Shown here: piece by piece, positions 54,018 through 63,586 of the stretch
Layout of the letters: the number at the start of each line of letters is the position of its first letter
Numbering within the stretch: the stretch's first letter is position 1
Made by a program: the position numbers and the translations under genes
Notes under the pieces: generated by a model
The model's database searches: none
The model's input: the letters and a program-made list of their open reading frames with translations, nothing else
What the model was told of the DNA's origin: nothing
Source of the DNA: Brevundimonas huaxiensis
GTDB lineage: Bacteria; Pseudomonadota; Alphaproteobacteria; Caulobacterales; Caulobacteraceae
Direction of reading: 5' to 3'
Length of the DNA stretch: 64,000 bases
Assembly (NCBI RefSeq): GCF_014218725.1
Contig: NZ_JABBJE010000002.1
Coordinates: 1-64,000 of the forward strand

Positions 54018-55895
54018 ATGCCGGCCACGCGCCCCCAGTTCTCCTCGACCGATACCCCTGACCTGAACGACGCGCGGGCGCTGCTGGCGCGCGTCTGGGG
54101 GCACGCCGACTTCCGGGGATTGCAAGGGCGGGTGGTCGAGCGGATCCTGTCGGGCGGGGATGTGCTGGCGGTCCTGCCGACCGGCGGCGGCAAGAGCGTC
54201 TGCTATCAGATCCCCGCCATCCTGCGTCCCGGACTGGGGCTGGTGGTGTCGCCGCTGATCGCCTTGATGACCGATCAGGTCGAGGCGTTGAAGCAGCAGG
54301 GCGTCGCGGCGGCCCGGCTGGATTCCGGCGTGTCGCTGGACGAGCGCTCGGCTATCTGGGCGGCGGCGCGGTCGGGGGAGCTGGACCTGCTCTATGTCTC
54401 GCCCGAAGGCCTGGCGGCGGGCGCCATGATGGACCGGCTGGCCGAACTGCCGCTGAGCCTGATCGCCATCGACGAGGCCCACTGCGTCTCGCAATGGGGC
54501 CACGACTTCCGCCCCGACTATCGCAACCTGGGTCTGCTGGCCGAGCGGTTCCCCGACGTGCCGCGCATCGCCGTCACCGCCACCGCCGACGCCCGCACCC
54601 GCGACGACATCCTGCGCTCGCTGCGGCTGGAAGAGGCGACGGTCTTCGTCGACAGTTTCGCGCGTCCGAACCTGCAACTGTCGGCCGAGCGCAAGGAAAG
54701 CGCGTCTCGGGCCAAGACCGATGCGCGGGTCATCGAACTGGTGCGCGAGCGGCGGGGCAAGTCGGGCGTGGTCTATTGCGGCAGCCGCGACGGCTGCGAC
54801 CGCGTGGCCCAGGCGCTGCGCGACGCCGGGACCAACGCCATCGCCTATCACGCCGGCATGGACACGAAGGAGCGCGACCGCCGGCTGGAACGCTTCCTGG
54901 CCGAAGAGGGCGCCGTCATGGTCGCCACCATCGCCTTCGGCATGGGCGTCGACAAGGCCGATGTCCGCTTCGTCATCCACGCGGATCCGCCGGGCAGCCT
55001 GGAGGCCTATTGGCAGGAGATCGGGCGCGGCGGTCGCGACGGCGAACCGGCCGAGGGCATCACCCTGTATGGCCCCTCCGACATCGCCTGGTCCCTGCGT
55101 CGTCTCGACAGCCGCCCGATGGCCGAGGAGGTCAAATCGGTCCAGGTGCGCAAAACCCGTCAGCTGTTCGCCATGCTGGACGGCGCCGTCTGTCGCGCCC
55201 AGGCCGTGCGGCGATACTTCGGCGAGCATGACGCCCAGCCTTGCGGCGTCTGCGACATCTGCGGCGACCCGCCCCAGCTCTATGATGCGACCGTCCCGGC
55301 CCAGAAGGCGCTGGCGGCGGTGCAGCGGCTGGGCGGCCGGTTCGGGAGGGGTCGCGTCGTCGATCACCTGACCGCCCGCACCAAGGATGTGCAGCCGTGG
55401 GAGCAGCAACTGTCCACCTGGGGCATCGGGCGCGAGATTTCGCTGAACAGCTGGCGCGAGATCGTCGATCACCTGCTATTCGAAGGCCTGCTGGCCGAGG
55501 ATCCCAACGACGGCAAGCCGCTGGTCGGGCTGGGCGATCCCGAAGCGGTGCGCGCCGTCTATCGCGGCGAGCGCCAGATCGAGGTGCGTCGCGCGCCGCT
55601 GAGGGCCGATGCGGCCCCGCGTCGTCGTGACCGATCAGGCGAGGGGCGCAATGCGGCGCTGGAGACGATGGACGCGGACGTCCGCGCCCGGTTCGAGGCC
55701 TTGCGCGCCTGGCGCCGCGACCGCGCCTCGGAACAGCACGTCCCGCCCTATGTCATTTTCCAGGACCGGACGCTGCTGGAGATCGCCCACGCCGAGCCGG
55801 GCGACCTGAACAGTCTGGGCGCGATTTCCGGCGTCGGCCAGTCCAAGCTGGATCGTTACGGCAAGGGTGTGCTGGAGGCGCTGGCCACCCTTTAG
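54018..55895 (+). CDS. recQ: ATP-dependent DNA helicase RecQ
   Basis: The 625-residue 3'-5' helicase acts in recombination and fork repair. The helicase core has Walker A Lys59 (LPTGGGKSVCYQIPA), the DEAH box 152-155 (IAIDEAHCVSQWGHDFRPDY), VTATAD, and YHAGMD/IAFGMGVDKADVR/GRGGRDGEP. A zinc-binding segment (CRAQAVRRYF...CGVCDICGD), a winged-helix RQC domain and a C-terminal HRDC domain (ALRAWRRDRASEQHVPPYVIF) complete the classical bacterial layout. An in-frame GTG at 54003 is an alternative start. A repeat element follows the stop. Confidence 0.95.
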   Translation: MPATRPQFSSTDTPDLNDARALLARVWGHADFRGLQGRVVERILSGGDVLAVLPTGGGKSVCYQIPAILRPGLGLVVSPLIALMTDQVEALKQQGVAAARLDSGVSLDERSAIWAAARSGELDLLYVSPEGLAAGAMMDRLAELPLSLIAIDEAHCVSQWGHDFRPDYRNLGLLAERFPDVPRIAVTATADARTRDDILRSLRLEEATVFVDSFARPNLQLSAERKESASRAKTDARVIELVRERRGKSGVVYCGSRDGCDRVAQALRDAGTNAIAYHAGMDTKERDRRLERFLAEEGAVMVATIAFGMGVDKADVRFVIHADPPGSLEAYWQEIGRGGRDGEPAEGITLYGPSDIAWSLRRLDSRPMAEEVKSVQVRKTRQLFAMLDGAVCRAQAVRRYFGEHDAQPCGVCDICGDPPQLYDATVPAQKALAAVQRLGGRFGRGRVVDHLTARTKDVQPWEQQLSTWGIGREISLNSWREIVDHLLFEGLLAEDPNDGKPLVGLGDPEAVRAVYRGERQIEVRRAPLRADAAPRRRDRSGEGRNAALETMDADVRARFEALRAWRRDRASEQHVPPYVIFQDRTLLEIAHAEPGDLNSLGAISGVGQSKLDRYGKGVLEALATL

Positions 55896-55908
55896 TTACG
55901 GCCCCCGT

Positions 55909-56035
55909 CGTCATTCCGGGGCTGAGCGCAGCGAGGAACCCGGAAGCCAGGGCCAGAGGCGTATCGTGGAAACGGCAGGCGTCCGGGCCCGCCTCCTGGG
56001 TTCCGGGTTCGTCCTTCGGACGCCCCGGAATGACG
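55909..56035. repeat. Second inverted-repeat (REP/MITE-like) element, 127 bp
   Basis: The ends are a perfect 13-bp inverted repeat, CGTCATTCCGGGG (55909-55921) with CCCCGGAATGACG (56023-56035). Inside, GAACCCGGAA (55936-55945) pairs with TTCCGGGTTC (56001-56010), so the whole can fold as one long imperfect hairpin. It sits in the convergent gap between recQ and the next gene. There is no ORF. It is a different sequence family from the element at 47.4 kb. Confidence 0.75.
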
Positions 56036-56051
56036 GATCATAATAGCCGGA

Positions 56052-56528
56052 TCAGACTTCCGGCTTGGGCGGGGCGGTGATGACTTCGACGTTGTCGTTC
56101 AGCAGATAGGACAGTTCCGACAGGGCGACGGCGCGTTCGGCCGGGTTGGCGGCGGCCTGAACGGCCTGAACCTTCTTGGGCATGTCCTCGGAAATGCCGC
56201 GCAGGATGCATTTCAGATCGCCGTCGGTGCCGCGTTCCTTCAGGATCAGGTGGCCCTGCATGTCCAGGGCGGCCAACTGTTCGGCCTGGGCCTTGAAGCC
56301 GGTGAAGGCCTGGCTGGTGAAGAAGGCGGCGTCGTCGGCGGCCTTGGCGGCGGCCCAACCGTCGACCACGGCCTTCAGGCTGGCCGAGCGCGAGATGATG
56401 TCGGCGAACAGCGGCTCACCCGCCACCGAGACTGGCGCGCCGGGCGCGGCGGCCGGCTGTTCGGCGGCCAGGGCCACCGAGGGATTGGACATCGCCAGGG
56501 CGATCGTGAGAGCAAGGCCGCAGGACAT
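56052..56528 (-). CDS. Small secreted protein of unknown function
   Basis: The 158-residue protein has a signal peptide (ALA/AEQ, about 22), an Ala/Pro-rich linker and a mainly helical mature domain: LFADIISRSASLKAVVDGW, then AQAEQLAALDMQGHLILKERG, then a single Cys (LKCILRGIS). I recognise no family. Codon bias and a clean signal peptide support a real gene. Neighbours (recQ, pgi) give no hint of its job. Confidence 0.65.
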   Translation of the reverse strand: MSCGLALTIALAMSNPSVALAAEQPAAAPGAPVSVAGEPLFADIISRSASLKAVVDGWAAAKAADDAAFFTSQAFTGFKAQAEQLAALDMQGHLILKERGTDGDLKCILRGISEDMPKKVQAVQAAANPAERAVALSELSYLLNDNVEVITAPPKPEV

Positions 56529-56627
56529 GGAGGTGACTTCCTGTTTCAGCGTCCGCTGGGACGTTGAACCTGAATACGCCCCAGCCGTAAACGAGTGTTT
56601 ACCCTGTCATTCCCGATGGAGACGACG

Positions 56628-58235
56628 ATGACCCGCGACGCCGCCTGGACCGCCTTCGACCACGCCGCCGCCGAGGCCGCTTCTGCGCGCATCGTGGATC
56701 AGTTCGCCGCCGATCCCGACCGGCTGGCGCGGATGTCGGTCGAGGCGGCGGGGCTCTATCTGGACCTGTCGAAACAGAGCTGGACCAAGGCCGCCTTCGA
56801 CGCCTGCCTCGATCTGGCGAGGGCATCAGACGTCGAGGGACGTCGCGCGGCCCTGTTCGCTGGCGAGGCGGTCAATCTGACCGAGGGGCGGGCGGTGCTG
56901 CACCCGGCCCTGCGCGCCGCGCCGGGCGCCGACTTCAAGGCCCTGGGCGAGCCGATCTCGGCCGAGGTGGACGCCGTGCGGGCGGACATGAGGGCCTATG
57001 CCGACGCCGTGCGCTCGGGCGCCGAGGCGGGGGCGACGGGCAAGCGGTTCGCGGCCATCGTCCATATCGGCATCGGCGGATCGGACCTGGGGCCGCGCGT
57101 GGTCTGGGACGCGCTGCGCCCGCTGGACCCGGCCATCGACCTTCGCTTCGTCGCCAATATCGACCCGCGCGACCTGGCCGAGGCGCTGACGGGTCTCGAT
57201 CCCGAAACCACCCTGGTGGTGGTCGTGTCCAAGACCTTCACGACGCAGGAAACCCTGGCCAACGCCGAGGCCGCCAAGGCCTGGCTGGCCGCGTCCCTGC
57301 CGGCCGACGGAATGACCAGACACTTCATCGGGGTGACGGCGGCGCCGGACAAGGCGGCGGCCTTCGGCTGCGGCCGGACCTTCGCCTTCCGGGACTGGGT
57401 CGGTGGGCGATATTCCCTGTGGTCGGCGGTCAGCCTGTCGTGCGCCATCGCCCTGGGCTGGGACGTGTTCGAACGGATGCTGGCGGGCGCCGCAGAAATG
57501 GACGCCCATTTCGTCTCGGCGCCGCTGCAGCGGAACGCGCCGATCCTGCTGGCCCTGGCCCAGGTGTTCAACGTCGATGGGCTGAACCGGCCCGCCCGCA
57601 CCGTCGCCCCCTACGCCCATGCCCTGCGTCGTCTGCCGTCCTTCCTGCAGCAGCTGGAGATGGAGTCGAACGGCAAGCGGGTGCATCGCGACGGTACGCC
57701 GGTGACGCGCCAAACCTGTCCCGTCGTCTTCGGCGAGCCCGGCACCAACGGCCAGCACGCCTTCTTCCAGCAGATCCACCAGGGGCCGGAGGTCGTGCCG
57801 GCCGAGTTCGTGATCGTCGCCAGAACGTATGCGGACGCGCCGGAATCGCCGCTATGGTCCAACGCGCTCGCCCAGGGGCAGGCCCTGATGCTGGGCAAGA
57901 CGACCGAGGCCGCCAAGGCCGAGGGCTTGGCTCAAGGGTTGTCGGAAGAGGAGGCGACGCGCCTGGCGTCCCACCGCACCTTCACCGGCAACCGTCCGTC
58001 GACATCGATCGTCATGGAGCGACTGACGCCCGAGACCCTGGGCGCGCTGCTGGCCCTGTATGAGCACAAGACCTTCGTCGAGGGCGTGATCTGGGACATC
58101 AACAGCTTCGACCAATGGGGCGTCGAACTGGGCAAGGTCCTGGCCAAGGCGATCCTGAAGGACGTCGACGCGGGCGGCCTCTCGGCGAACCTGGATCCGT
58201 CCACGGCGACCCTGATGACGCGGTTGATGGGCTGA
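56628..58235 (+). CDS. pgi: Glucose-6-phosphate isomerase
   Basis: The 535-residue enzyme interconverts glucose 6-phosphate and fructose 6-phosphate. Present are the phosphate-binding VHIGIGGSDLGPRVVW and SKTFTTQET, the active-site FRDWVGGRYSLWSAVSLSCAIALG, the catalytic Glu in QLEMESNGKRVHRDGTPV, and the C-terminal FDQWGVELGKVLAKAIL with the catalytic Lys. ATG 56628 has GGAG eight bases ahead; in-frame ATG 56616 and GTG 56595 are less likely starts. Length agrees with E. coli Pgi (549). A hairpin follows. Confidence 0.95.
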   Translation: MTRDAAWTAFDHAAAEAASARIVDQFAADPDRLARMSVEAAGLYLDLSKQSWTKAAFDACLDLARASDVEGRRAALFAGEAVNLTEGRAVLHPALRAAPGADFKALGEPISAEVDAVRADMRAYADAVRSGAEAGATGKRFAAIVHIGIGGSDLGPRVVWDALRPLDPAIDLRFVANIDPRDLAEALTGLDPETTLVVVVSKTFTTQETLANAEAAKAWLAASLPADGMTRHFIGVTAAPDKAAAFGCGRTFAFRDWVGGRYSLWSAVSLSCAIALGWDVFERMLAGAAEMDAHFVSAPLQRNAPILLALAQVFNVDGLNRPARTVAPYAHALRRLPSFLQQLEMESNGKRVHRDGTPVTRQTCPVVFGEPGTNGQHAFFQQIHQGPEVVPAEFVIVARTYADAPESPLWSNALAQGQALMLGKTTEAAKAEGLAQGLSEEEATRLASHRTFTGNRPSTSIVMERLTPETLGALLALYEHKTFVEGVIWDINSFDQWGVELGKVLAKAILKDVDAGGLSANLDPSTATLMTRLMG

Positions 58236-58242
58236 CGCGATA

Positions 58243-58268
58243 AGGGCCCGTCCTTGCGGACGGGCCCT
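58243..58268. terminator. Hairpin between pgi and the convergent glycine-zipper gene
   Basis: A perfect 11-bp stem, AGGGCCCGTCC (58243-58253) with GGACGGGCCCT (58258-58268), has a TTGC loop and only a short T-rich end on the minus side. Its place between convergent stops suggests a shared terminator. Confidence 0.7.
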
Positions 58269-58293
58269 GCCGATCACCTAGACTGTCGAACGC

Positions 58294-58707
58294 TTACCAG
58301 CGGCGGTCGTAGCGATAGTCGCGGTAGTCGCGGCGGTCATAGCGCGAGTCGTAACGGCGGCCGTCGTAGCGGTAATCGTAGCCCGAGCGGCTGCGGTCGA
58401 TGCCGTGCTCGCGCTCCCAATGGCCCTGGTTACGGTAGCACCGGCCGCCGCGGTAGTATTCGCAGCCCGAGCCGCGGTTGGAGGCCACCGCGCCCAGCGC
58501 CGCGCCAGCGAGCGCGCCGCCTGCGATATAGCTGCCGTCGCCGTTGCCATAGATGGCGCCGGCCAGACCGCCCACGGCGGCGCCGATCAGGGCGTTACGG
58601 CCGGTGTTGTCGCGGTCGCGCGATTGGGCGGAAGCCGGAGCGGCCATCAGGCTCAGGGCCACGACGGGGGCGGCGGCGACCGCAGTGATCTTCAGCAGCT
58701 TGGACAT
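58294..58707 (-). CDS. Glycine-zipper secreted protein with Tyr/Arg/Asp-rich tail
   Basis: The 137-residue protein has a signal peptide (ASAQ/SR, about 28) and a glycine-zipper 2TM segment (NALIGAAVGGLAGAIYG, GGALAGAALGAVASN, about 38-83). It ends in a tail of about 55 residues dominated by Tyr, Arg and Asp, in which RYD/YRYD/DRRDYR units recur. It resembles the lipoprotein at 45119-45469 in layout but has no lipobox. It is probably an envelope protein. The tail is unusual, low-complexity and strongly charged. Function is unknown. Confidence 0.75.
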   Translation of the reverse strand: MSKLLKITAVAAAPVVALSLMAAPASAQSRDRDNTGRNALIGAAVGGLAGAIYGNGDGSYIAGGALAGAALGAVASNRGSGCEYYRGGRCYRNQGHWEREHGIDRSRSGYDYRYDGRRYDSRYDRRDYRDYRYDRRW

Positions 58708-58868
58708 CTTGGTCTCCTTCTTTCGTTGCCGAACTGCATTCCAAAGGCGGGGAAGGCATCCAGCGTTGAGGCTGTTTTATCGCTGCCAGTTTGAACGACC
58801 CCGGAGGTCGGCATTCATTTTCGGTTCATTTGTCACAGAGAATTCGCGCCGCGATCGAGCCGCGCCGC

Positions 58869-58897
58869 TTGACGATGCCAGCGCCTCTGCCTAACTC
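58869..58897 (+). promoter_or_regulatory. Likely groESL promoter
   Basis: TTGACGA (58869-58875) is followed after about 14 bases by CTAACTC (58891-58897), near the Caulobacter TTGACGS/GCTANAWC pattern. It stands just before the CIRCE-like operator, as expected for an HrcA-repressed start. A sigma-32 element cannot be separated from this by eye. Confidence 0.5.
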
Positions 58898-58906
58898 CCG
58901 CCCGCG

Positions 58907-58933
58907 TTAGCACTCTCGCTGGTCGGCTGCCAA
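58907..58933 (+). promoter_or_regulatory. CIRCE-like operator (HrcA site) of groESL, degenerate right arm
   Basis: TTAGCACTC (58907-58915) is a perfect left arm of the CIRCE element (TTAGCACTC-N9-GAGTGCTAA). After exactly nine bases the right arm reads GGCTGCCAA, matching 6 of 9 positions. Its position about 75 bp before groES fits HrcA repression. Confidence 0.7.
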
Positions 58934-59006
58934 AACGGCGATCGCGAGAGCGCCGCACACCGTTTCAAAAACGCCCCGATCCGGGGGTTCTAGAGGGAGA
59001 AGTCCG

Positions 59007-59294
59007 ATGGCGTTCCGTCCGCTCGGCGACCGCGTGCTGGTCAAGCGCGTTGAAGAAGAATCCAAGACCAAGGGTGGCATCATCATCCCCGACACCGCCA
59101 AGGAAAAGCCGCAGGAAGGCGAAGTCGTCTCCGTCGGCCCCGGCGCCCGTGACGACCAAGGCAAGGTCAATGCTCTGGAGCTGAAGGCCGGCGACCGCAT
59201 CCTGTTCGGCAAGTGGTCGGGCACGGAAGTGAAGATCGACGGCGAAGACCTGATCATCATGAAGGAATCCGACGTCCTGGGCGTGCTGTCCTAA
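59007..59294 (+). CDS. groES: Co-chaperonin GroES
   Basis: The 95-residue co-chaperonin caps the GroEL chamber as a heptamer. It begins [16 protein letters not shown] and contains the mobile loop [20 protein letters not shown], whose G-G-I-I-(I/L)-P segment binds GroEL. It ends with the beta segment [10 protein letters not shown]. Length is typical (E. coli 97). It heads the groES-groEL operon, with groEL 53 bp downstream. Regulation by a CIRCE-like operator upstream is likely. Confidence 0.98.
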   Translation: MAFRPLGDRVLVKRVEEESKTKGGIIIPDTAKEKPQEGEVVSVGPGARDDQGKVNALELKAGDRILFGKWSGTEVKIDGEDLIIMKESDVLGVLS

Positions 59295-59332
59295 GCACCC
59301 GACGTCTGACGTTCTTCAATCAATCCATATAG

Positions 59333-60985
<1,653 letters not shown>

Positions 60986-61016
60986 GTCCAAGCTAACCGA
61001 CGCTGAAATGCAGAAG

Positions 61017-61045
61017 GGCGGGACCGCAAGGTCCCGCCCTTTTTG
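61017..61045 (+). terminator. Rho-independent terminator after groEL
   Basis: A perfect 10-bp stem, GGGCGGGACC (61017-61026) with GGTCCCGCCC (61031-61040), has a GCAA loop and is followed by TTTTT. Confidence 0.92.
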
Positions 61046-61055
61046 TTTGCCTATC

Positions 61056-61076
61056 CTCTCTGCGAAGCGGGGAGGG
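61056..61076. repeat. Solo half-copy of the 47.4-kb repeat element
   Basis: These 21 bases match positions 47419-47439 with one difference. The copy includes the small hairpin around CTGCGAAGCGG, but no right end follows. It lies between the groEL terminator and the end of the glycosyltransferase gene. Confidence 0.65.
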
Positions 61077-61086
61077 TGTGGCTGTT

Positions 61087-61815
61087 TCAGAACTCCGAAA
61101 TCGCGCCCGGCTTGCGGGACCGCGTCTTCAGCCACATCACGCCCAGGAGGTCCGAGACCGACGCCCGCAGGCGGCCCCAGTTGGTGTATTTCGAGCGACC
61201 GACCTCGCGGTGGCGGTGGTCCACGTCGAGATACTGGTTCTTGAACCCTTCGCGGATCATGAGCGCCGGCAGATAGCGGTGGATGTGATCGAAGTAGGGC
61301 AGCCGCAGGAAGACGTCGCGGCGGAAGGCCTTCAGCCCGCAGCCGGTGTCGTCGGCGTCGTCGCCCAGCAGCTTGCGGCGGATGCGGTTGGCCCAGATCG
61401 AGGCCTGACGTTTGGCCTCGGTGTCCTGGCGTTTGGCGCGACGACCGCCGACCAGGCCCACGTCGCCGGGGGCGGCCAGCAAGGCGTCGACCAGGCGGGG
61501 CGCATCGGCGGGCGGATTCTGGCCATCGCCGTCCATCGTCACCACGACCGGCGCGCGCGCGGCCAGGACGCCGGTGCGCACCGCCCGGCTCTGGCCCGCA
61601 TTGGTCCCGTGGGCCAGGACGCGCAGGGCCGGCAGTTCGACCATGGCGGCCTTCAGCTCGGCCAGGGTCGCGTCTTTGGACGCATCGTCCACGAAAATCA
61701 TCTCGTACGAACGGCCGGCGAAGGCGGCGGCGATCTCGCGCGCCAGGGGCACGGCGGCGCCCGCCTCGTCATGGACGGGAACGACGACGGAGATTTCGGG
61801 CGTTTCGGGGGTCAT
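61087..61815 (-). CDS. Glycosyltransferase family 2 (polyprenyl/dolichyl-phosphate sugar synthase-like)
   Basis: The 242-residue GT-A enzyme has ISVVVPVHDEAG, FVDDASKDAT and the metal-binding MDGDGQNPP (94-102). GLKAFRRDVFLRLPYFDHIHRYLP and GRSKYTNWGRL are typical of dolichol-phosphate-mannose-synthase and ArnC-like enzymes. It lacks the C-terminal membrane helices of the ArnC type. It would load a sugar onto undecaprenyl phosphate. A divergent ArnT-like transferase 76 bp away could use that product, so lipid-A or envelope glycosylation is a reasonable inference. Confidence 0.85.
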   Translation of the reverse strand: MTPETPEISVVVPVHDEAGAAVPLAREIAAAFAGRSYEMIFVDDASKDATLAELKAAMVELPALRVLAHGTNAGQSRAVRTGVLAARAPVVVTMDGDGQNPPADAPRLVDALLAAPGDVGLVGGRRAKRQDTEAKRQASIWANRIRRKLLGDDADDTGCGLKAFRRDVFLRLPYFDHIHRYLPALMIREGFKNQYLDVDHRHREVGRSKYTNWGRLRASVSDLLGVMWLKTRSRKPGAISEF

Positions 61816-61891
61816 CGGCGCTCCATAGAGGATAACGACGGCTTAGGGGAGACGGCTGACGACGGCGTAGTCGCCGTGTAAGGAGTCTGGA

Positions 61892-63586
61892 ATGAAGACT
61901 TTCGATCTGGATGGCCGCATCGCCGGCTGGCGCGGGCCGGTTCTCGCGGCCCTGCTGACGCTGATCGCCGGGCTGCCGGGCCTGCTGCTGCTGCCGCCGC
62001 TGGATCGCGACGAAAGCCGGTTCGCCCAGGCCACGTCCCAGATGCTGGAAAGCGGTGACTATGTGGACATCCGCTATCAGGACGAGCCGCGCTGGAAGAA
62101 GCCGGTCGGCATCTACTGGATGCAGGCGATCGCCGTGGGCCTGACCTCGGATGTCGAGGACCGCGAAATCGCGCCCTATCGCATCCCGTCCCTGCTGGGC
62201 GCCATGCTGGCGGCCTGGGCCGTGGCCTGGGCGGGCTCGGCCATGCTGGGCAGCCGGGTCGGCTTCTTTGGCGGGGCCATCATGGGGGCGACCTTCCTGC
62301 TGTCGACCGAGGCGGGGATCGCCAAGACCGACGCCATGCTGTGCGGGGCGACGACCCTGGCCATGGCGGCGCTGGCGCGCATCTATATGGCGACGAAGGC
62401 GGGCGAACGCCCGATCCGGCCGCACAAGCTGCTGTTCTGGATCGGGATCGGTCTGTCGATCCTGATCAAGGGACCGATCGGGTTTTTGGTCGTGGCCCTG
62501 GCGATCATCGCCCTGTCGATCTGGGACCGGAACGTCAAATGGCTGTATCGCCTCGGCTGGGGCTGGGGCCTGCCGCTGGTCGCCCTGATGGTCGGACCGT
62601 GGGCCATCGCCATCACCATCGCAACCGACGGCGGCTTCTGGCGCGAGGCCATCGGCGGGGACCTGGCGCCCAAGATCGCCGGCGCGCACGAAAGCCATTC
62701 GGGCTTCCCCGGCATGTACGTGCTGCTGGCGCCCCTGCTGTTCTTCCCTTCGACCCTCTTGCTGCCCGCCGCCGTCTCGACGGGCTGGAGCCGACGCGCC
62801 GAGCCGGCGATCCGGTTCCTGGTCTGCTGGCTGGTCCCCGGTTGGCTGATGTTCGAACTGGCGCCGACCAAGCTGTGGCACTACACCCTGCCGACCTTCG
62901 GGGCGCTGGCGCTGCTGGCGGCCGCCGCCCTGGCCCAGCCCATCGGCAAGGTTTCGCGCATCACTGGCGCGGTGCTGGGCGCCTTCGCGGCCCTGCTGAT
63001 CATCGGCATCACCGTCTATGGACTGACCGTCTATGGCACCTCGACGGCCCAGACCTGGGCGGCGCTGACGGTGGTCATGGCTTTGGCGGCGGGGGCGATG
63101 GGGGGCTTCCTGCTGCTGAACCGTGCGCCGGTCGCAGCGCTGGTCGCCTCGCTGGCTTTCGGGATCGTGGCGCACGCGGCCCTGTCGGGCACGATCCGCC
63201 AGCTGCGGCCCCTGGCCATCGCGCCCCAGCTGGAAAAGGCGCTGGAGGCGGCCGACCTGCATCCGCGCCAGGGTCGCACGCCGGGGCCGGTGGCGATCAC
63301 CGGCTTCCATGAACCCAGCTTCGTCTTCCTGACCGGACGCGACACCGACCTGACCGACGCCCAGGGCGCGGCCGAAGCCCTGGCCGAGGGGCGGCCCGCC
63401 ATCGTTGAGGGACGCGACGCCGACGCCTTCCGTGCCGCTGCGGCGCGTCTGGGCGTGTCGGGTCGCGCGGTCGGGACGGTCAACGGCTACAACTATTCGG
63501 CCGGCGATCCGGTCAGCCTGACCGTCTATGCGCCGCCGCCCCGAAACGGGAATGGGAACGGTAACGCCGCAGCGGGAGCCGAGTGA
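61892..63586 (+). CDS. ArnT-like (GT39/GT83) membrane glycosyltransferase
   Basis: The 564-residue integral membrane protein has about 12 helices. The first periplasmic loop has PPLDRDESRFAQAT, the acidic D-E-x-R/Y catalytic motif of ArnT/PMT-type enzymes that take sugar from a polyprenyl-phosphate donor. RWKKPVGIYWMQ is the next conserved block of the bacterial ArnT/YfhO group. A soluble C-terminal domain ends in a Gly/Asn run (NGNGNGNAAAG). ATG 61892 has GGAG eight bases ahead. Its stop overlaps the ATG of the HMG-CoA lyase gene. The acceptor (lipid A, S-layer or other) is not known. Confidence 0.85.
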   Translation: MKTFDLDGRIAGWRGPVLAALLTLIAGLPGLLLLPPLDRDESRFAQATSQMLESGDYVDIRYQDEPRWKKPVGIYWMQAIAVGLTSDVEDREIAPYRIPSLLGAMLAAWAVAWAGSAMLGSRVGFFGGAIMGATFLLSTEAGIAKTDAMLCGATTLAMAALARIYMATKAGERPIRPHKLLFWIGIGLSILIKGPIGFLVVALAIIALSIWDRNVKWLYRLGWGWGLPLVALMVGPWAIAITIATDGGFWREAIGGDLAPKIAGAHESHSGFPGMYVLLAPLLFFPSTLLLPAAVSTGWSRRAEPAIRFLVCWLVPGWLMFELAPTKLWHYTLPTFGALALLAAAALAQPIGKVSRITGAVLGAFAALLIIGITVYGLTVYGTSTAQTWAALTVVMALAAGAMGGFLLLNRAPVAALVASLAFGIVAHAALSGTIRQLRPLAIAPQLEKALEAADLHPRQGRTPGPVAITGFHEPSFVFLTGRDTDLTDAQGAAEALAEGRPAIVEGRDADAFRAAAARLGVSGRAVGTVNGYNYSAGDPVSLTVYAPPPRNGNGNGNAAAGAE

